Assembly (NCBI GenBank): GCA_004352715.1
Contig: SCFE01000011.1
Location: forward strand, 625,505 to 689,504
DNA length: 64,000 nt
Direction of reading: 5' to 3'
From: Hofstenia miamia
Taxonomy: Eukaryota; Xenacoelomorpha; Acoela
The position numbers were made by a program, and so were the translations under genes. The notes beneath the pieces were generated by a model. The model saw only the letters and a list, made by a program, of their open reading frames with translations. It did not search any database and was not told the origin of the DNA. How positions within the stretch are numbered: the stretch's first letter is position 1; each line of letters begins with the position of its first letter. Positions 62,748-64,000 of the stretch are shown piece by piece.

Positions 62748-64000
62748 NNNNNNNNNNNNNNNNNNNNNNNNNNNNNNNNNNNNNNNNNNNNNNNNNNNNN
62801 NNNNNNNNNNNNNNNNNNNNNNNNNNNNNNNNNNNNNNNNNNNNNNNNNNNNNNNNNNNNNNNNNNNNNNNNNNNNNNNNNNNNNNNNNNNNNNNNNNNN
62901 NNNNNNNNNNNNNNNNNNNNNNNNNNNNNNNNNNNNNNNNNNNNNNNNNNNNNNNNNNNNNNNNNNNNNNNNNNNNNNNNNNNNNNNNNNNNNNNNNNNN
63001 NNNNNNNNNNNNNNNNNNNNNNNNNNNNNNNNNNNNNNNNNNNNNNNNNNNNNNNNNNNNNNNNNNNNNNNNNNNNNNNNNNNNNNNNNNNNNNNNNNNN
63101 NNNNNNNNNNNNNNNNNNNNNNNNNNNNNNNNNNNNNNNNNNNNNNNNNNNNNNNNNNNNNNNNNNNNNNNNNNNNNNNNNNNNNNNNNNNNNNNNNNNN
63201 NNNNNNNNNNNNNNNNNNNNNNNNNNNNNNNNNNNNNNNNNNNNNNNNNNNNNNNNNNNNNNNNNNNNNNNNNNNNNNNNNNNNNNNNNNNNNNNNNNNN
63301 NNNNNNNNNNNNNNNNNNNNNNNNNNNNNNNNNNNNNNNNNNNNNNNNNNNNNNNNNNNNNATATATATATTGATGAGTGTGATGACTCTACATAGGTGA
63401 GACCAAAAAATATATGGAAGTCAGAATCAAAGAACATATGAGAGGCCACCTAAGATCAGAAATATTCGGTCATTAAAAGAAAAAAGAAAACTTTAAAATT
63501 ATAATGAAAACAAAATTTACGAAAATAGGAGAAGCAATTACCATCAATGCAACAACAAATAAAAGTAAACTATTAAATAGACAGAAAGAACTTAACATCT
63601 CCAAATTATTCTAATATAATGCATCTTAACATTAAACTTAAATTGTTTAAAATATTACCACCATTTTACTGACAAAGATAGACTATCTATCGAAACAGGT
63701 GTACTATATGGGATTAGAATTTTGTTTTATTTTTTAAAAAAAATATATATAAATATGTGTATGTGTTAAATAACAAAATAGTATTCGAACAGTTAAGTAG
63801 TGGTTCCAATGAAATAAAGCAATTTTTGCTGAATGTGTAAGAACCAATCAAATTTTAATTTGAATCTATAAAATTTACAGAAATGAGGACATTTAGCACT
63901 CCTGAATACATTAAACGCATTTGTGGCACTAACTGTGATAATTTATTGCATTTAGTTGCCCTAGTAATATATTTTAGCAATTTCTATTAATCTAAACCCA

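Noticed and set aside
1-64000. CRISPR arrays, operons, bacterial promoters or tRNA genes
   Set aside because: Intron-exon structure and transposon content are eukaryotic; no regularly spaced short repeats and no tRNA cloverleaf recognised by eye.

Overview
This window is AT-rich nuclear DNA from an invertebrate-type animal. It has kilobase introns with ordinary GT-AG boundaries, very low coding density, many (TA)n microsatellites, several assembly gaps (N) and a dense mix of DNA transposons, MITEs, LINEs and one Polinton. I cannot place the species: nothing seen separates an arthropod from a cnidarian or another AT-rich metazoan. Nearly all open frames are chance or transposon debris. The cellular genes had to be rebuilt from short exons by matching splice sites and reading phase. 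Two are clear, both on the minus strand.

Gene 1 (8077-21403, minus) is the C-terminal part of a phospholipid scramblase. Five exons are visible, and four of them join in phase up to a stop codon. At least one exon is missing between 21274 and 10914, and the N terminus was not found. The introns hold transposons, an internally deleted LTR retrotransposon and N gaps. Gene 2 (34424-56628, minus) is a superfamily-2 RNA helicase of the RIG-I/Dicer clade. Nine exons join in phase over about 568 codons and carry motifs I, II, III, V and VI. A C2H2 zinc finger of the U1/JAZ (dsRNA-binding) type lies just upstream of the helicase. The frame closes shortly after motif VI, without RNase III, PAZ or a RIG-I C-terminal domain in the visible part. 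A third, unidentified gene end (2680-4201, minus) has two exons and a C-terminal hydrophobic hairpin.

Regions: 0-4.3 kb, small MITE, 103-bp tandem repeat and the 3' end of an unknown membrane-protein gene; 6-10 kb, hAT-type debris, scramblase 3' exons and a 600-bp palindrome; 10-21 kb, scramblase exons with a misassembled block around an N gap, a hAT-like MITE and an LTR element with a mariner-type MITE nested in its 3' LTR; 22-30 kb, Tc1 fragment, hAT MITEs and LINE 3' ends; 30.9-33.6 kb, a Polinton with 6-bp target duplication, directly downstream of the helicase gene; 34.4-56.6 kb, the helicase gene with mariner, hAT and LINE insertions in its introns; 56.7-64 kb, Harbinger-type MITE, LINE fragments and a foldback element with another MITE inside.

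The point of greatest interest is the helicase: a likely dsRNA sensor or small-RNA helicase with an unusual zinc-finger fusion, lying next to a virus-like Polinton and loaded with intronic transposons. Any link between the two is inference only.
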